A stretch of 64,000 nt of DNA from Phocaeicola vulgatus ATCC 8482 (GTDB taxonomy: Bacteria; Bacteroidota; Bacteroidia; Bacteroidales; Bacteroidaceae). Under the pieces are notes generated by a model. The model was not told where the DNA came from, did no database searches, and saw only the letters and a list, made by a program, of their open reading frames with translations. Positions within the stretch are counted from its first letter, which is position 1. Every line of letters starts with the position of its first letter. Positions 54,846 to 63,958 of this stretch are shown here, in pieces. The stretch lies in the NCBI RefSeq assembly GCF_000012825.1, contig NC_009614.1, forward strand, positions 3,782,001-3,846,000, written 5' to 3'. Position numbers and translations under genes: made by a program.

Positions 54846-55160
54846 ATGAAAAAGGTATTAGTAACATTGGTATTAGTGATGACTTTAGGCGTGTCTGTTT
54901 CTTTTGCTCAAGCGGCTCCGGTAGAGGTTCCGGTAGTGGAAAAGCCTCAACAATCTAAGAAGTTGGTTTTCTCGGAAATCTATATGAATGATGTGCCGGA
55001 AGCCGTGATGGACAGGCTTGCACTGGAAGGTGCTATGATAAAGCAGGCTTTTATGGCCTATGGCATTGATGGAAGCCGTATTTATAAAATTAATGTGTTG
55101 ACAAGTGATGCTCATGAACAGACATTGTTCTTAGGTGAAGATGGTAAAATTTTGCAATAG
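54846..55160 (+). CDS. Small secreted protein of unknown function
   Basis: Exported protein of 104 residues with signal peptide MKKVLVTLVLVMTLGVSVSF-AQ. The mature 80 residues begin with Val/Pro-rich sequence and then form an alpha/beta unit (VPEAVMDRLALEGAMIKQAF; YKINVLTSDAHEQTLFLGED). The helix-then-strand layout is reminiscent of a half PepSY-like unit, but this is too weak for assignment. It has its own terminator. Confidence 0.75.
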   Translation: MKKVLVTLVLVMTLGVSVSFAQAAPVEVPVVEKPQQSKKLVFSEIYMNDVPEAVMDRLALEGAMIKQAFMAYGIDGSRIYKINVLTSDAHEQTLFLGEDGKILQ

Positions 55161-55190
55161 TTAGTATATTTATAATAGTGCTTTTACATG

Positions 55191-55223
55191 AATTCCCGGC
55201 TTGTGATAAGTCGGGAATTTTTT
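55191..55223 (+). terminator. Rho-independent terminator
   Basis: A 12-bp stem with one wobble (55191-55202 with 55208-55219) runs directly into seven T. Confidence 0.88.
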
Positions 55224-55271
55224 TAGTTAAATTGTTTCTTGACGATATTCGAAAAATAATTAAGAAATCTC

Positions 55272-55302
55272 TTGTGCATAATAATTGTAGGTTTTATCTT
55301 TG
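55272..55302 (+). promoter_or_regulatory. Promoter of the 69-residue protein gene
   Basis: A TTG at 55272-55274 and an exact TATCTTTG at 55295-55302 are 20 bases apart. The start codon is 26 bases downstream. Confidence 0.65.
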
Positions 55303-55328
55303 CCACTCAAATTTAAAAAGGTGATACA

Positions 55329-55538
55329 ATGGAAACTTATGATATATATTTTAAAGAAGGTAATGATTTTGCTAATAAAGGATTTTCATTGAAAGATAAG
55401 GCTAAGGCCATTAGAATGGCGGAAGATATGTTGGCTGAACGCAAAGGATATGTGAAGGATTTTGTTGGAGGAACTATTTCCGTAATGTGTAAAGAAACGA
55501 AAGAGGAAGTTTGGTCCAAGCCGATAGAGGAGGTTTAA
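55329..55538 (+). CDS. Small cytosolic protein of unknown function
   Basis: Charged protein of 69 residues with no signal peptide. It reads as a single helix-strand unit (YDIYFKEGNDFANKGFSLKD, then a helix KAIRMAEDMLAERKGY and strands GGTISVMCKETKEEVWSKP). A well-formed promoter and a normal codon pattern support it as real. No family is recognised. Confidence 0.65.
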   Translation: METYDIYFKEGNDFANKGFSLKDKAKAIRMAEDMLAERKGYVKDFVGGTISVMCKETKEEVWSKPIEEV

Positions 55539-56190
55539 TGCAATTTTTACATCTTTTTTTGCCTTGCCAATCATAGAGTTGTGAAATACAGTGCTGTAAT
55601 TGAAATGGTACGTAGCCGTTAATAGCAGCAACCCTTGGTTGTATTTGTGGTGGATTTGTTATTGGCGGACATGAATATTTCTTTCTCTTCTAGGATATTC
55701 GGTATATTTCTCCTTTCATGCTTTTGCCGGACTGATATAGATAATGCCGGGTAGCACTTGATAGGACGATGATTGTTCTTTTACTAAGATGCTTCAGTAT
55801 GACTTTTTTCCGATCCTATCCATTCTTGACATATAGTTGTTATTCATAGCTAAATACACCGTATTCCCAATGAAGCTTTCTGTGGGGATCCCTTTGGTGT
55901 TCGTGTAACTATTGTGACTGTTATTATGCCGATGGGGTATAGTATTGATACAACAATGATTTTTCATAATAACTTTTAACTTATGATTTAGATAGCTCCG
56001 ACTTGTCACAAATCGGGGTTATCCGCTTGTTATGCTATTAAACTTGGTCAGCTATTGGTTAACAATTTCACGCAACAGTAACTCTTTGGAGTAAAAGTGG
56101 CAAATAAATTTTTTGTTCACATGAAAAAAACTTTCCCAAAAGCTTTGTATTATTGATTTTCTATGTATCTTTGCATCGTTATTATTTCTC
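55539..56190. other. Gene-poor region before the tRNA
   Basis: Apart from the tRNA promoter at its end, this 652-base stretch contains no supported gene. A minus-strand frame of 71 codons (55794-56009) has no promoter, signal peptide or recognisable fold. Part of the stretch (around 56007-56025) has short sequence resembling the terminator arm at 55191-55219, so the region may hold decayed copies of its neighbours. Confidence 0.6.
56144..56173 (+). promoter_or_regulatory. Promoter of tRNA-Ala
   Basis: TTTG at 56144-56147 and an exact TATCTTTG at 56166-56173 are 18 bases apart, 17 bases before the tRNA. This is one of the best-formed promoters in the window. Confidence 0.75.
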
Positions 56191-56264
56191 GGGGTATTAG
56201 CTCATCTGGCTAGAGCGTTAGACTGGCAGTCTAAAGGTGGCGAGTTCGAGTCTCGCATGCTCCA
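56191..56264 (+). tRNA. tRNA-Ala, anticodon GGC
   Basis: A 74-base cloverleaf is complete. The acceptor stem 56191-56197 pairs with 56257-56263 and includes the G3-U70 pair that identifies alanine tRNAs. The D arm has GCTC/GAGC, the anticodon stem TTAGA/TCTAA with loop CTGGCAG gives anticodon GGC, and the T arm is GCGAG-TTCGAGT-CTCGC. The discriminator base is A and CCA is not encoded. Confidence 0.95.
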
Positions 56265-56284
56265 CTTTTTTAATGATAAAATGA

Positions 56285-56308
56285 AGGTCTGCGAAGCAGG
56301 CCTTTTTT
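56285..56308 (+). terminator. Terminator of the tRNA gene
   Basis: AGGTCTGC (56285-56292) pairs with GCAGGCCT (56296-56303) with one wobble and a three-base loop, followed by six T. Confidence 0.85.
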
Positions 56309-56326
56309 AATTTAAAGACTATAGAT

Positions 56327-56632
56327 ATGTTAATTTATAATACAACTTATCAAACAGGCATTGACGATGCGCGTAATTTTGTCATTTGGCTTAGTGAAAG
56401 CTATATTCCCGAAGTGGAAAAGACGGGAATATTGCAAAATCCCCGTCTTACGCACATCCTTAGTCACAAAGAACAGGATTCAGAATGCTTTTCATTGCAA
56501 TGGGAGGTGGAAGATACAGCGGCCTTGCATCGTTGGCATACTCAGCAAGGGATGCATCTGAATGAGGAAATGATGAAGATATTTAAAGATAAGGTGGTTG
56601 GCTTTCCCACTTTGATGGAGGTGATTAAGTGA
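56327..56632 (+). CDS. DUF4286 family protein
   Basis: Cytosolic protein of 101 residues of the DUF4286 family common in Bacteroidota, seen in the start [11 protein letters not shown] and the segment [19 protein letters not shown]. It has a ferredoxin-like alpha/beta pattern and its function is unknown. Its stop overlaps the GTG start of ruvC, so the two are translationally coupled. Confidence 0.85.
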   Translation: MLIYNTTYQTGIDDARNFVIWLSESYIPEVEKTGILQNPRLTHILSHKEQDSECFSLQWEVEDTAALHRWHTQQGMHLNEEMMKIFKDKVVGFPTLMEVIK

Positions 56633-57198
56633 TTCAGCCGGTAAAAGAGAAAATCATTCTGGGTATAGATCCTGGAACAACCATAATGGGGTATGGCCTG
56701 CTGAAAGTAGTAGGTACTAAACCGCAGGTAATGACTATGGGGGTCATTGATCTTCGTAAATATGGTGACCATTATTTAAAACTGCGCCGTATTTTTGAAC
56801 GGGTGGTTGGTATAATAGAAGCTTATTTACCTGATGAGTTAGCTATTGAGGCGCCTTTTTTTGGAAAAAATGTGCAGTCGATGTTAAAATTAGGGAGGGC
56901 ACAGGGAGTGGCTATGGCTGCTGCTTTGAGCCGTGATATTCCTATAACAGAATATGCGCCGTTGAAGATAAAGATGGCGATAACCGGTAATGGGCAAGCC
57001 AGCAAGGAACAGGTCGCTGATATGTTGAAAAGGATGTTACATATACCGGAGAGTGATATGCTGCCTTTTATGGATGCAACAGATGGGTTGGCGGCTGCTT
57101 ATTGTCATTATTTACAAATGGGCAGACCGACATTGACTAAAGAATATTCCGGCTGGAAAGATTTTATAAATAAGAATCCTGATAAAATAAAAAGATAA
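56629..57198 (+). CDS. ruvC: Holliday junction resolvase
   Basis: Crossover-junction endonuclease of 189 residues. Catalytic acids are visible: D14 in [14 protein letters not shown] in [15 protein letters not shown], and the C-terminal pair in [13 protein letters not shown]. The start is GTG at 56629, overlapping the DUF4286 stop by four bases, and no ATG lies at an acceptable position upstream of the first conserved strand. The pullulanase gene follows four bases after the stop. ruvA and ruvB are not in the window. Confidence 0.96.
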   Translation: MIQPVKEKIILGIDPGTTIMGYGLLKVVGTKPQVMTMGVIDLRKYGDHYLKLRRIFERVVGIIEAYLPDELAIEAPFFGKNVQSMLKLGRAQGVAMAAALSRDIPITEYAPLKIKMAITGNGQASKEQVADMLKRMLHIPESDMLPFMDATDGLAAAYCHYLQMGRPTLTKEYSGWKDFINKNPDKIKR

Positions 57199-57202
57199 GA
57201 TT

Positions 57203-59197
57203 ATGAATGTGAGACATGTTATTTGGGCATCAATTGTTTCTACTACTATTAGTTGTCAGTCTGTGAAAAAAGAATATAATTCGTTTGATGAATATCCTGT
57301 CCGTGAAGATGCGCTGACTGAAATGGAGTACTCGCCTGCCGAAACCAAGTTTTCACTTTGGGCTCCTACAGCGGAAGAGGTGCGTGTCCTTTTATTTGAA
57401 TCGGGTAATGAAGGTTCAGCTTCTAATACTTTTCCAATGGAGATGGGAGAGAATGGTACTTGGAATATTTCAATAAAAGAGGATCTGAAGGGTAAATTCT
57501 ATACCTTTAATGTGAAGGTAAACGGGAAATGGTTAGGAGACACTCCGGGAATTATGGCAAAAGCCGTAGGGGTAAATGGTAAGCGGGCAGCTGTGCTTGA
57601 TCTTCGTTCTACAGATCCGGAAGAATGGGAGAACGATGTGCGTCCTCCTTTGAAGAATTATGCTGATATTACGGTTTATGAGATGCATCATCGCGATTTC
57701 TCTTTGGATTCTGTTTCCGGAATTCAAAATAAAGGCAAGTTCCTGGCTTTGACGGAGCAGGGTACTACCAGTTCTTCAGGCGAGAAGACAGGTATTGACC
57801 ATCTGAAAGAATTGGGAATTACCCACGTGCACTTATTGCCGTCGTATGATTATGCCTCGGTGGATGAAACAAAACTGGACAAGGCCCAATATAATTGGGG
57901 GTATGATCCGCAAAATTACAATGTGCCTGACGGTTCTTATTCTACAGATCCTTATAAACCCGATGTCCGTATCAGGGAATTCAAACAAATGGTACAAGCT
58001 TTACATAAGGCGGGAATCAGAGTGGTGCTTGATGTGGTGTATAATCACACCTTCAATACAGACGAAAGCAATTTCGAACGTACGGTTCCCGGTTATTTCT
58101 ATCGCCAGACGAAGGACGGGCAATGGGCAAATGGTTCGGGATGTGGAAATGAAACGGCAAGCGACCGCGCCATGATGCGTAAATATATGATAGAATCTAT
58201 TTTATATTGGATTAATGAATATCACATAGACGGCTTTCGTTTTGACTTGATGGGGATACATGATATTGAAACCATGAATGAGATACGTGCGGCTATTGAT
58301 AAAATAGATCCGTCTATTTTTATGTATGGTGAAGGATGGGCTGCCAGTTCTCCTCAATTAGAGGCAGACAGGCTGGCGATGAAAGCCAATGTGGAAAAGA
58401 TGCCCCGTATCGCCGCTTTCTCAGATGAAATGCGTGATGGATTGCGAGGTGGTTGGGATGATGATACTAAAGGAGCTTTTCTAGTAGGGGAGCCAGGACA
58501 CGAAATGAGTATCAAATTTGGAATTGTGGGAGCCATCGAACATCCGCAGGTTATAAGTGATTCTGTGAATTATAGTAAGAAACCTTGGGCTTTACAACCT
58601 ACCCAGATGATAAGTTATGTAAGTTGCCACGATGACATGTGCCTTGCCGACCGTCTGAAAGCTACCATGCCGGATGCTTCGGTAGAGGAACTGGCGGCTT
58701 TGCAGAAGTTAGCGGAAACATTTGTCTTTACTTCACAAGGAGTACCGTTTATATTTGCAGGGGATGAGATGATGCGTGACAAGAAAGGAGTTCATAATTC
58801 TTATAATAGTCCTGACAGTATTAATACGATAGATTGGAAAAATAAGACCGCACACAAAGATGTGTTCGAATATGTGAAAGGTTTAATAGCTATGCGTAAA
58901 GCACATCCCGCTTTTCGTATGGGGGATGCCGATATGGTACGTAGGCAATTGGAGTTTTTACCTGTAGAAAATACGAATGTGGTTGCCTTTATCTTGAAAG
59001 ATAATGCAAATGGTGACTCATGGAAAAATATCATCGTGGCTTTGAACAGCCGTGCAGAGCCTGTCAAGCTGGACATTCCGTCGGGTAAATACACTGTAAT
59101 CTGTAAGGATGGTAAAATAAACATGAAAGGCTTGGGACAGGTTTCAGGTGATGAGCTTATGGTACCGGCACGTTCTGCCATGATTATACATCAATAG
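57203..59197 (+). CDS. pulA: Type I pullulanase lipoprotein
   Basis: Starch-debranching GH13 enzyme of 664 residues that cleaves alpha-1,6 bonds in pullulan and amylopectin. The N-terminus has a lipoprotein-like signal with C at residue 18 (STTISC). Residues about 40-130 form a CBM48 module and the catalytic barrel follows. The pullulanase signature YNWGYDPQNYNVP is present, with catalytic segments VVLDVVYNHTF, GFRFDLMGIHD, YGEGW and SYVSCHDD. It lies four bases after ruvC and 57 bases before uxuA. It is not next to susC/susD genes, so it may serve glycogen or general alpha-glucan use. Confidence 0.95.
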   Translation: MNVRHVIWASIVSTTISCQSVKKEYNSFDEYPVREDALTEMEYSPAETKFSLWAPTAEEVRVLLFESGNEGSASNTFPMEMGENGTWNISIKEDLKGKFYTFNVKVNGKWLGDTPGIMAKAVGVNGKRAAVLDLRSTDPEEWENDVRPPLKNYADITVYEMHHRDFSLDSVSGIQNKGKFLALTEQGTTSSSGEKTGIDHLKELGITHVHLLPSYDYASVDETKLDKAQYNWGYDPQNYNVPDGSYSTDPYKPDVRIREFKQMVQALHKAGIRVVLDVVYNHTFNTDESNFERTVPGYFYRQTKDGQWANGSGCGNETASDRAMMRKYMIESILYWINEYHIDGFRFDLMGIHDIETMNEIRAAIDKIDPSIFMYGEGWAASSPQLEADRLAMKANVEKMPRIAAFSDEMRDGLRGGWDDDTKGAFLVGEPGHEMSIKFGIVGAIEHPQVISDSVNYSKKPWALQPTQMISYVSCHDDMCLADRLKATMPDASVEELAALQKLAETFVFTSQGVPFIFAGDEMMRDKKGVHNSYNSPDSINTIDWKNKTAHKDVFEYVKGLIAMRKAHPAFRMGDADMVRRQLEFLPVENTNVVAFILKDNANGDSWKNIIVALNSRAEPVKLDIPSGKYTVICKDGKINMKGLGQVSGDELMVPARSAMIIHQ

Positions 59198-59254
59198 AAG
59201 GCTCAAAGAGGATTAATAAAGACTTTGTCATACAGACTAAAACACATAATACGA

Positions 59255-60433
59255 ATGGAAAAGACATGGAGATGGTTTGGGAAGAAAGATAAGATAACGC
59301 TTCCCATGCTTAGGCAAATCGGGGTGGAAGGAATCGTGACCGCCCTTCATGATGTACCTAACGGTGAAATCTGGGCTTTGGAAGCTATCCAAAGTTTAAA
59401 AGATTATATTGAATCTCATCAATTGCGCTGGTCGGTGGTAGAAAGCCTGCCGGTAAGTGAAGCTATCAAATATGCCGGTCCTGAACGGGATCAATTGATA
59501 GAAAACTACAAAGTAAGCCTTGCCAACCTAGGTAAAGCGGGTATCAAGACCGTATGCTATAACTTCATGCCTGTCATTGATTGGATACGTACCGATTTGG
59601 AACATCCTTGGGAGGACGGAACCAGTTCTTTGTACTTTGACAAGATCCGGTTCGCCTATTTTGACTGTATGATTCTTCAGCGTGAAGGGGCGGAGAAAGA
59701 CTATACCGATTTGGAATTACAACAGGTGCGTGAATTGGATAAGACTATAACCGAAGCCGAGAAAAACGAATTGGTCGATACCATTATAGTCAAGACGCAG
59801 GGATTTGTAAATGGTAATATAAAGGAGGGAGACCGGCATCCGGTAACCATATTCCGCCGTCTTTTGTCTTTGTATGATGGGATAGACCGTGATGCCCTGC
59901 GTGAAAACTTACGTTATTTCTTGCAGGCTGTCATGCCGGTGTGTGATGAGTACGGTATAAATATGTGCATCCATCCGGACGATCCCCCTTTCCAGGTATT
60001 GGGCTTGCCGCGTATTGTGACCGGTGAGGAAGATATCAACTGGCTTCTCCATGCGGTTGATAACCCGCATAACGGGCTGACATTCTGTGCCGGTTCGCTC
60101 AGCGCCGGATTGCATAACAACGTACCTTTGTTGGCACGTATGTTTGCACACCGCACTCATTTTGTACATTTGCGCAGTACCAATGCGTTTCCCAACGGGA
60201 ATTTTATAGAAGCATCTCATTTGGGAGGGCGTGCTCATGTGATAGAGTTGATCCGTATTTTTGAGAAAGAACGTCCGGGTGTCCCGATGCGTGTGGATCA
60301 TGGGCGCATGATGCTGGATGATGCCGGCAAAGGATACAACCCGGGGTATTCGTTTCATGGCCGTATGATGGCCTTGGCTCAGATAGAAGGCATGATGGCG
60401 GTTATCAACGAGGAATCAAAACTTAAATCCTAG
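59255..60433 (+). CDS. uxuA: Mannonate dehydratase
   Basis: Converts D-mannonate to 2-keto-3-deoxygluconate in glucuronate breakdown, 392 residues, the normal UxuA length. The start MEKTWRWFGKKDKITLPMLRQ split at residue 20 and the metal-binding HPDDPPF segment with later FCAGSLSAG and DHGRMM motifs identify the family. The ATG at 59255 is preferred to a TTG ten codons upstream. Its 3' end overlaps the convergent patatin-like gene by 18 bases. Other glucuronate genes are not in the window. Confidence 0.95.
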   Translation: MEKTWRWFGKKDKITLPMLRQIGVEGIVTALHDVPNGEIWALEAIQSLKDYIESHQLRWSVVESLPVSEAIKYAGPERDQLIENYKVSLANLGKAGIKTVCYNFMPVIDWIRTDLEHPWEDGTSSLYFDKIRFAYFDCMILQREGAEKDYTDLELQQVRELDKTITEAEKNELVDTIIVKTQGFVNGNIKEGDRHPVTIFRRLLSLYDGIDRDALRENLRYFLQAVMPVCDEYGINMCIHPDDPPFQVLGLPRIVTGEEDINWLLHAVDNPHNGLTFCAGSLSAGLHNNVPLLARMFAHRTHFVHLRSTNAFPNGNFIEASHLGGRAHVIELIRIFEKERPGVPMRVDHGRMMLDDAGKGYNPGYSFHGRMMALAQIEGMMAVINEESKLKS

Positions 60434-62635
60434 ATTGACGTACATACTCACTTTATTGGCTCGGTTTGCATAGTTTAGTGATGCCTCTAAGGGGCCGAAC
60501 ATACTATCCAAACCGTAGCCTATACCACAGCCGAACATGGTATCCTGTTCCAACAGGTACCTCAGCTTGCTTGCACTCAGCGCATAATTGCCCGTTAACG
60601 TCAGATAATGCACACTTCCCATCCGTTGGCGGAATTTCATGCTTCCTATCAGTAACGCATTCTTTGTTAATTCCACATTGTTTATCCCGACAAATGGTAG
60701 TTGCTGTTGCAGGAAACGTCCTTGCACATCCCCCCCCATCGCATTGAGTTTGGAGTAAGGAATATCTTTCCCTATCAGAAAACGTCCGTATATGGCAGGC
60801 AGTATGGAGAATCTGCGTGTAACGGGAATCACTCCCTGGCAATAGCCTTTTATGGCAGAGAAAGGAGCGTGGTCGTCATATTTGGTGAAATTATCCGTAT
60901 AAAGTGAATAGGACGCTCGTGCTGATATGCCTTTGGTAGGGAAATATGCCTTGTCGAAAGTTTCGTAATGCATTTGTGCGAAATAGCTGAAGAAGTGTTC
61001 TGTTCCTACGTCAAAACCTTGGTTCCCTTCCTGGTATAGGAATTTGTCATAGTCATATAATTCATACCTCAGCCCCACGGCAAAGCGTATGTTTTTGTAC
61101 CAAACATCCGAAAAGGATAACTCTCCCAAATGATAGCGGTAGGTAGAGTTATGTGATTTATCTCCATGATGGTAAAAGTTTATATCATTGTACTGGAACA
61201 TATATGCCAGTCCGATGTTCTTCAATGGAGCCGGTTCGAATCCATAATCTATGCGGGCGGCATAACGTTTGCCCAATCGTCCTGTCAGTGACAGCGTAGT
61301 GGGTACTTTTCCCCGGAAATTGCTGGTGACATTAATGAGCAGACTGGCTGTTTCTTCCGAATCAAAACGGATTCCTACGTTCAGCTTATTCTCATATTTC
61401 TTGCTTAAAAGAAAATGCAGGTTATAACCTCCGCCGGGGGCTTCGGGCAGATTGTAAGTGGCGCTGGAATATTCTAGATTGGAGCATAGTATGGCTGTTG
61501 CTTCTTCTATGCGGCGAAGGCTTATTTCGGAGTCTTCTTTCAAATCACAGCGCTTCAACAGCCACCGTTTGTCTTTTTCGTCCAATCCGTCAAAGGTGAT
61601 TTCTTTTATATACACTTTGCGGTTGGGGGAGTACGGATAGCTGGGAAGGGGTTTCGGCATATAGGTACTGTCCAGCCCCAGTTCCTGCTTCAACTTTATC
61701 AAGGAGTTTTTTTGTGCCAATGCCGCTTCTTCTCCCCGACGAATCAGTGTGTCCACCGCACTGGGGGTGAAACTGGCGGCAGAATACCCCTCCACATCCA
61801 CCTTTATATATGTATCGGTTTCTTTCAGATTCTTTTTATAAAGTTCCAGTCCCATTAAATTGATGAGTTGCCCCAAGATACTGCCGGTGCTATTCAGTTC
61901 GTTGGCGGGTTTCAAGTCATTTTGAACATCCACTCCTATAATAATGTCCGCCCCCATGGCACGCGCTACATTTACAGGGTAGTTGTTTACCACACCTCCA
62001 TCCACTAGAACCATACTGTCCAGCCGGACCGGAGTGAATACTCCCGGTATGGCCATACTGGCCCGCATGGCCGTAGCCAATACACCTTTGTGAAAATTTA
62101 CCTCGTTGCCATTTACAATATTTTCGGAAACACAGGCGAAGGGAATAGGTAACTTGTTGAAATCGATGGAATCATGATATCCTACGGTCAGCTCACTGAA
62201 CAGGTTTGCCAGGTTCTGTCCCTTTATCAATCCTCCTACGGCTTGCGTTTTGGCATTTTTACCGAATGGCAGGGAAAATACATATTTTTCGGAAGCCTCC
62301 CGTTCCGCCATATTCTGTTCGCTGCGTGGTATTTTGTCACTCAGCAGAAAGGACCAATCCTGCCGGCGAACCATGCTATCCATCTGTTCGGGAGTATAAC
62401 CGATGGAATAAAGTCCGCCTATAATGGAGCCCATACTGGTCCCTACCACGTAATCTATAGGGATACCCGCTTCTTCTATAACTTTCAAAGCACCTATATG
62501 TGCCATTCCTTTGGCTCCTCCGCCGCTGAGAACAACGCCCACTTTTTTTCGGGGCCCAGGTTGGGCCGTTGTGTGAACGGAGATACAAAGTAACCCTGCT
62601 GCTATTAACAGGGTCGGGAATTTCATTTTTTTCAT
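60416..62635 (-). CDS. Patatin-like phospholipase fused to POTRA and outer-membrane barrel (type Vd-like)
   Basis: Exported protein of 739 residues. A signal peptide (1-24) precedes a patatin lipase domain (about 31-230) with the oxyanion GGGAKG (38-43), catalytic serine S67 in GTSMGS and aspartate D212 in VDGG. A POTRA-like module (about 332-400, YIKEITFDGLDEKDK) follows, then an Omp85-type barrel ending in the outer-membrane signature VNLGFKF. This passenger-POTRA-barrel order is that of type Vd autotransporters such as PlpD. The patatin domain would act on lipids in the periplasm or at the cell surface. The last 18 bases overlap uxuA tail-to-tail. Confidence 0.9.
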   Translation of the reverse strand: MKKMKFPTLLIAAGLLCISVHTTAQPGPRKKVGVVLSGGGAKGMAHIGALKVIEEAGIPIDYVVGTSMGSIIGGLYSIGYTPEQMDSMVRRQDWSFLLSDKIPRSEQNMAEREASEKYVFSLPFGKNAKTQAVGGLIKGQNLANLFSELTVGYHDSIDFNKLPIPFACVSENIVNGNEVNFHKGVLATAMRASMAIPGVFTPVRLDSMVLVDGGVVNNYPVNVARAMGADIIIGVDVQNDLKPANELNSTGSILGQLINLMGLELYKKNLKETDTYIKVDVEGYSAASFTPSAVDTLIRRGEEAALAQKNSLIKLKQELGLDSTYMPKPLPSYPYSPNRKVYIKEITFDGLDEKDKRWLLKRCDLKEDSEISLRRIEEATAILCSNLEYSSATYNLPEAPGGGYNLHFLLSKKYENKLNVGIRFDSEETASLLINVTSNFRGKVPTTLSLTGRLGKRYAARIDYGFEPAPLKNIGLAYMFQYNDINFYHHGDKSHNSTYRYHLGELSFSDVWYKNIRFAVGLRYELYDYDKFLYQEGNQGFDVGTEHFFSYFAQMHYETFDKAYFPTKGISARASYSLYTDNFTKYDDHAPFSAIKGYCQGVIPVTRRFSILPAIYGRFLIGKDIPYSKLNAMGGDVQGRFLQQQLPFVGINNVELTKNALLIGSMKFRQRMGSVHYLTLTGNYALSASKLRYLLEQDTMFGCGIGYGLDSMFGPLEASLNYANRANKVSMYVNLGFKF

Positions 62636-62676
62636 TTTACTATAAATCTAGTTTAAGTTAAAAAACAAAAACAGTG

Positions 62677-62684
62677 CAAAGATG
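62677..62684 (-). promoter_or_regulatory. Possible proximal -7 box of the patatin-like gene
   Basis: CAAAGATG reads CATCTTTG on the minus strand, missing only the first fixed base, 41 bases before the start codon. An exact box lies farther upstream at 62752-62759. Confidence 0.4.
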
Positions 62685-62751
62685 GTCTAATCTTTCAGCT
62701 TTCACAAGTGCTGATTGTCATAGATATTGGTCTATTTTGCTGCTGAGGTTT

Positions 62752-62813
62752 CAAAGATAGGGAATTGTACCGGAAAAAAGAATTTTGTATATCGCTTTTT
62801 TGTCGTACCTTTG
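62752..62813. promoter_or_regulatory. Divergent promoters of the patatin-like and exonuclease genes
   Basis: CAAAGATA at 62752-62759 is an exact minus-strand box (TATCTTTG). TACCTTTG at 62806-62813 is an exact plus-strand box with a TTTTG -33 element at 62783-62787, 18 bases upstream. Confidence 0.6.
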
Positions 62814-62833
62814 TCTGTGTAACGAAAAAAAGT

Positions 62834-63322
62834 ATGGATAATTTTGCAGCAATAGACTTCGAGACGGCAAATAATGAACGTACCAGCATATGTAGTGTAG
62901 GGGTGGTTATTGTGAGAAATGGTGAGATAGCCGACCGGTTCTACAGCCTCGTTCATCCCGAACCGGATTACTATTTGTATTGGAACACCCGTATTCATGG
63001 ATTGACACAGGAAGATACTGCCCATGCTCCTGTTTTTTCGGAAGTATGGAAGCAGGTTGCTCCTAAAATAGAGGGGCTTCCGCTGGTTGCGCATAACAAA
63101 GCCTTTGATGAGGGGTGTTTGAAAGCCGTGTTCCGTACTTATTGTATGGATTATCCTGATTATGACTTTTATTGTACCTATCAGGCTTCCCGGAAGCTGA
63201 AAGGGTTGAGAAACCACCAGTTACATACGGTGGCCGGTTTTTTTGGTTTTGAATTGGAGAATCACCATCATGCGCTGGCTGATGCTGAGGCGTGTGCATG
63301 GATTGCCAGACAGATTCTGTGA
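62834..63322 (+). CDS. DEDDh 3'-5' exonuclease
   Basis: DnaQ-fold exonuclease of 162 residues. The catalytic acids and histidine are visible: AIDFETANNE, IHGLTQEDT, AHNKAFDEGCL and HHALADAEACA. The start ATG at 62834 (MDNFAAIDFETA) is chosen because the longer reading would cross the promoter. It resembles the epsilon proofreading subunit but lacks its polymerase-binding tail, so it is a free-standing exonuclease. A YigZ-family gene follows after 33 bases. Confidence 0.9.
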   Translation: MDNFAAIDFETANNERTSICSVGVVIVRNGEIADRFYSLVHPEPDYYLYWNTRIHGLTQEDTAHAPVFSEVWKQVAPKIEGLPLVAHNKAFDEGCLKAVFRTYCMDYPDYDFYCTYQASRKLKGLRNHQLHTVAGFFGFELENHHHALADAEACAWIARQIL

Positions 63323-63355
63323 GTTATAATTAAAGATTTATGATTTCTGAAACCC

Positions 63356-63958
63356 ATGATACAAGAAGATACTTATAAAACCATTACAGACATTGCCGAA
63401 GGCATATATACGGAGAAACGGAGTAAATTTATAGCTATTGCCATTCCGGTACGTACCATAGAGGAAATAAAGCAGCATCTTGACACGTATCAGAAGAAAT
63501 ATTACGATGCCCGTCATGTGTGTTACGCTTATATGCTGGGGCATGAAAGGAAGGATTTCAGAGCAAATGATAACGGAGAGCCTTCGGGTACCGCAGGAAA
63601 GCCTATTTTGGGGCAAATAAATTCCAATGAGCTGACGGATATCCTTATTATAGTGGTCCGTTACTTTGGAGGTATAAAATTGGGAACCAGCGGACTGATT
63701 GTCGCTTACAAGGCTGCCGCTGCCGAAGCAATAGCTGCTGCTGATATAGTGGAAAGAACAGTGGATGAAGAAATCACCGTATCCTTTGAATATCCTTTTA
63801 TGAATGATATCATGCGCATTGTGAAAGAAGACGAGCCTGCCATCTTGGAGCAATCATATGATATGGATTGCCTGATGAGGCTCCGGATACGTAAATCCAT
63901 GATGGGAAAACTCCGTGCACGTCTGGAGAAGGTGGAAACTGCCCGTATTATTGAATAA
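63356..63958 (+). CDS. YigZ/IMPACT family protein
   Basis: Protein of 200 residues. The N-terminal IMPACT/YigZ domain is visible: KRSKFIAIAIPVRTIEE, then ARHVCYAYMLG, NDNGEPSGTAGKPILGQI and VRYFGGIKLGTSGL. The shorter C-terminal domain is DUF1949-like (EITVSFEYPFMNDIMRI). The family is linked to translation stress in eukaryotes, but its bacterial role is unclear. It is probably co-transcribed with the exonuclease gene. Confidence 0.92.
   Translation: MIQEDTYKTITDIAEGIYTEKRSKFIAIAIPVRTIEEIKQHLDTYQKKYYDARHVCYAYMLGHERKDFRANDNGEPSGTAGKPILGQINSNELTDILIIVVRYFGGIKLGTSGLIVAYKAAAAEAIAAADIVERTVDEEITVSFEYPFMNDIMRIVKEDEPAILEQSYDMDCLMRLRIRKSMMGKLRARLEKVETARIIE

Noticed and set aside
55794..56009. 71-codon minus-strand frame in the gene-poor region
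   Set aside because: No promoter, signal peptide, fold or neighbour supports it, and composition is Asn/His-rich as expected from A/T-rich noncoding DNA.
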